NCBI GenBank assembly: GCA_033722295.1
Contig: JAWVZH010000011.1
Span: 1-33,209, forward strand
DNA: 33,209 bases
Origin: JAWVZH01 sp033722295
GTDB taxonomy: Bacteria > Bacteroidota > Bacteroidia > Chitinophagales > Saprospiraceae
Direction of reading: 5' to 3'
Shown: positions 30,708 through 33,209 of the stretch, one piece after another
How the letters are laid out: the number at the start of each line of letters is the position of its first letter
Position numbering within the stretch: position 1 is the first letter of the stretch
Made by a program: the position numbers and the translations under genes
Notes under the pieces: generated by a model
The model's database searches: none
The model's input: the letters and a program-made list of their open reading frames with translations, nothing else
What the model was told of the DNA's origin: nothing

Positions 30708-33209
30708 ATGAAAAAGATATTTACATTTTTGATACTGATCCTTGGCTTCTTGAATCTACAAGCTCAGGATCCGGGAGTAGAAAATCTCACAGGTTGTGGA
30801 GGTTTTCTTAATAATGACTGGTCACTAGGTTGGGCGTTCACGCCTACAGAAGATATTGAGGTGACCGCATTAGGTGTCTATGACTTCAGCAATAATGGAC
30901 TCAATTCCGATCATCCGGTTGGATTATACGATGGAGCCACTCAGGCGCTACTCGCGTCGACTACGGTTCCTGCCGGTACGGGAGCGACATTGATCAGCGG
31001 TTTCCGATACGTAGACCTGGCATCACCCGTTGTACTTACGGCAGGGAATACTTATGTCGTTGCTGCAGTTCATCTCCTTACCGGAGGTGACCTCTATGGT
31101 TCATTCTGTAACAGCGGGACATTCAACTATGTGAATTATATTTCAGACAGGTTTATTCAAAGTTCTACACTACAATATCCTCCAAATGTTGAGGGAAGTG
31201 CATTATCGCTCTTCGGAGGAAATTTCCTGTCTCGTCCGGCATTGACGATTGCCTGTCCTCCTGACACAACCGTCGATTGCGACTCACCAATGGGTCCTGA
31301 ATCTTTGGGAGAAGCGAAGGTTACAACAGCCCCGCAATGCGGAGAGAATGGTAGACAGCTATTCTCCTATTCCGGAACTATTGAGACCTGGACCGTACCG
31401 GAAGGTGTTTGTTTTATAAATGTTACAGCTAATGGTGCTCAAGGTGGTAATGAGTTCACAAATACTGGTGGCCAGGGGGCCGTCATGAGCGGACGATTTG
31501 CGGTAACTCCCGGCCAGGTATTGGAAATTCTCGTAGGTCAACAGGGACAAACCAATCCTTGTGGAGCTACCGGGGGTGGTGGCGGTGGAACCTTCGTTGT
31601 CGATCAGGCTACAGGTGATCCGCTTATTGTTGCCGGTGGTGGTGGTGGTGCGACCATCAATTTTGGTGGAGTCGATGCCTCGACAACGCAAAATGGAACG
31701 GCGGATAGTGGTGGCTGGGGCACAGGTGGATCTGGTGGATCTGGCGGCTCACCATGTCGTACGGATTCATGGCCCAATGGAGGCGGTGGCGGTGGATTCA
31801 GTGGTAATGGTGCCTCAACGAGTTCATCAGGAAGAACAACCGGTGGTGGATTTGCATATATTAATGGAGGTGCTGGCGGTACTACTTCACCCACTCAATA
31901 TGCTGATGGTGGTTTCGGTGGTGGTGGTGCTGCTAACTCATGCACCGTCGGAGGCGGCGGTGGAGGAGGCTATTCCGGCGGTGCTGGTGGCTGGCATTCT
32001 TTCGCCGATGTAGGAACACTATGTGGACCCGTTTATCTAAATACCCGATTCGGTGGCGGCGGTGGTGGTTCCTTCAACTCCGGAACCAATGCAACAGCGT
32101 CAGTAGGTAATACTGGAAACGGTTCAGTTCTTATTTCTTACACGCTTCCACTTGAAACGACTTACACAGACGTCATCGTTCCTGGAAGTTGTCCCAATGA
32201 GTACACAATAGAAAGAACCTTCTCGGTTTTTGATTTCTGTGAAAGAGAGGCTTCTTGTACTCAGATCATAACAGTTCAGGATACCACACTTCCAATGGTG
32301 ATGGCACCTGCGGACACAACAATAAATTGTGAGGATACCTGTCATTTGACCCCTATCGGCGGTGGTGCCGGTGGAGCAGCAGCAGTGGCAGTATTGGGCT
32401 CTCCCAATAGTCCTGCATGGAATACTGAAGTACAAGATAAACTGATAGCCAGCGGTGCCTTCAGTGTCGTTGATGCTTATTTGATAAATAATGTCACACC
32501 GACACTAGCGCAGTTGATGCAGTATGATGCGGTACTTGTATATAGTAATGGTGCGGGTTACCAGAATTCTACTCAATTAGGAAATAACCTTGCGGATTAT
32601 GTAGACGCCGGAGGAGGAGTAGTTACGGCTGTTTTTGCCAATGCCTCTATTCCTTTTGGTGGTAGATTTAATTCAGATAATTATTGGTGTATTCAACCGG
32701 CAAGTCAGTCCCAGGGAGTTGTATTGACTCTCGGTACTGTTCATGAACCTGGCAGCCCTCTGATGGTTGGAGTGAACTCATTTAATGGTGGTTCTAGTTC
32801 GTACAGGTCTACAGGTAGTGTACACCCAATGGCCACAAGAGTGGCAGATTATAATAATGGCTCTCCACTTATTGTAAGAAGAGAGATCAATGGAACGAAT
32901 AGGGTGGGCTTGAACTTTTTCCCACCATCTAATGATTCAAGAGGCGACTTCTGGTTAGCATCAACGGACGGCGTGCAGATCATGGTGAATGCTTTGAATT
33001 TCACCGGTGGAGCAACGGGGCCGTGTACAGGAACAGCGACCGTCACCGATAATTGTACAGGTGTAGGTCCACTTGCGAGTGGGAATCCAACGCTGACATT
33101 GACTGGAGTCGACCCCGGTAATTGGTGCGCTCTCACCTATAATCCAAACGAAAATAGATATTACGGAGCACGAGCGGGGAACGCTGGATTTGATATTCAC
33201 TGCTGGAAC
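30708..33209 (+). CDS. Large secreted glycine-rich multidomain surface protein (3' end outside window)
   Basis: An uninterrupted frame of 834 codons that continues past the window. The signal peptide MKKIFTFLILILGFLNLQAQ is followed by a domain at about 25-135 resembling DUF4082-type sugar-binding-like folds (GWAFTPTEDIEVTALGVYD, VVLTAGNTYVVAAVH). Near 184 is CPPDTTVDCDSP, and near 535 a second copy, PADTTINCED, preceded by FSVFDFCEREASCTQIITVQD; these match HYR-like repeats of giant Bacteroidota surface proteins. Between them (about 215-475) lies a glycine-rich domain resembling the ALK/LTK-type Gly_rich family, with WTVPEGVCFINVTANGAQGG and many GGGGG runs. A Rossmann-like or ThuA-like region follows (about 555-760: YDAVLVYSNGAGY, VDAGGGVVTAVFA). 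An in-frame ATG at 30681 is an alternative start. A C-terminal T9SS sorting domain is expected outside the window; this is inference. Confidence 0.85.
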   Translation, partial: MKKIFTFLILILGFLNLQAQDPGVENLTGCGGFLNNDWSLGWAFTPTEDIEVTALGVYDFSNNGLNSDHPVGLYDGATQALLASTTVPAGTGATLISGFRYVDLASPVVLTAGNTYVVAAVHLLTGGDLYGSFCNSGTFNYVNYISDRFIQSSTLQYPPNVEGSALSLFGGNFLSRPALTIACPPDTTVDCDSPMGPESLGEAKVTTAPQCGENGRQLFSYSGTIETWTVPEGVCFINVTANGAQGGNEFTNTGGQGAVMSGRFAVTPGQVLEILVGQQGQTNPCGATGGGGGGTFVVDQATGDPLIVAGGGGGATINFGGVDASTTQNGTADSGGWGTGGSGGSGGSPCRTDSWPNGGGGGGFSGNGASTSSSGRTTGGGFAYINGGAGGTTSPTQYADGGFGGGGAANSCTVGGGGGGGYSGGAGGWHSFADVGTLCGPVYLNTRFGGGGGGSFNSGTNATASVGNTGNGSVLISYTLPLETTYTDVIVPGSCPNEYTIERTFSVFDFCEREASCTQIITVQDTTLPMVMAPADTTINCEDTCHLTPIGGGAGGAAAVAVLGSPNSPAWNTEVQDKLIASGAFSVVDAYLINNVTPTLAQLMQYDAVLVYSNGAGYQNSTQLGNNLADYVDAGGGVVTAVFANASIPFGGRFNSDNYWCIQPASQSQGVVLTLGTVHEPGSPLMVGVNSFNGGSSSYRSTGSVHPMATRVADYNNGSPLIVRREINGTNRVGLNFFPPSNDSRGDFWLASTDGVQIMVNALNFTGGATGPCTGTATVTDNCTGVGPLASGNPTLTLTGVDPGNWCALTYNPNENRYYGARAGNAGFDIHCWN

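Noticed and set aside
31604..31894. Proline-rich minus-strand frame opposite the glycine-rich domain
   Set aside because: Proline codons (CCN) are simply the complement of the glycine codons (GGN) on the coding strand.
31561..32013. A 150-codon frame in another forward frame within the glycine-rich region
   Set aside because: The GGT/GGC-rich sequence leaves all frames open; the continuous 834-codon frame with signal peptide is the real one.
1..33209. Searches by eye for CRISPR arrays, tRNA or rRNA genes, insertion sequences, integrases, toxin-antitoxin or phage-defence gene sets
   Set aside because: No spaced direct repeats, clover-leaf sequences, transposase motifs or defence-type gene pairs were found; the gene content is core metabolism and surface biology.

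Overview
The window reads as a chromosomal segment of a Bacteroidota bacterium, most likely from the Saprospiria/Lewinella side of the phylum (lineage is my inference). The markers are a fused SecDF, a GldC gliding protein, an OmpA lipoprotein with the PorE domain order (TPR, PD40 propeller, CRD, OmpA), an M28 peptidase with a type IX secretion (T9SS) sorting domain, a TonB-dependent receptor paired with a DUF4249 lipoprotein, and promoters of the Bacteroidota type (TTG, about 20 bases, TAnnTTTG). Few genes have a clear Shine-Dalgarno sequence, as expected for this phylum. I see no integrase, transposase, phage gene, CRISPR array, tRNA or rRNA; most of the window is ordinary core genome.

Layout. 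1-1000: end of an unidentified gene, the small SRP RNA with its own promoter and terminator, and a transaldolase-like aldolase. 1001-4975: nucleoside phosphorylase, ArsC/Spx-like protein, small lipoprotein, LuxE-like adenylating enzyme and a LysM-amidase, in alternating orientation. 5053-9934: ccmB, an enlarged ccmC and a ccmD-like gene, then glutamate dehydrogenase overlapping ccmD by one base, an Lrp/AsnC regulator with an inverted repeat in front of it, and a TraB/GumN-like protein. 10097-13756: TonB receptor plus DUF4249 lipoprotein (4-base overlap), then gldC. 13762-14950, minus: a small DUF7009-like protein and fdhD. 15025-20912, plus: T9SS-exported M28 peptidase, cobalamin adenosyltransferase, fabD, a YqgE/AlgH protein and an ABC-F ATPase. 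21278-24372, minus: NarL-type response regulator with its TPR histidine kinase, and a Kbp (BON-LysM) protein. 24405-33209, plus: a possible 30-residue lipoprotein, secDF with a strong terminator, the PorE-like lipoprotein, an AT-rich 550-base stretch with hairpins, a small secreted protein, and the first 834 codons of a large secreted glycine-rich multidomain protein that runs off the window.

How they work together. SRP RNA and SecDF serve membrane insertion and export; GldC, the PorE-like protein, the M28 peptidase and probably the giant protein belong to gliding or T9SS cell-surface biology. The Ccm genes handle heme for cytochrome c. Glutamate dehydrogenase next to an Lrp-type regulator suggests local control of nitrogen metabolism. 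I found no convincing new multi-gene system. The best leads are the giant terminal protein, the tiny lipoprotein before secDF, the inserted periplasmic domain in CcmC, and palindromes sitting in the ABC-F promoter and in front of the Lrp gene.
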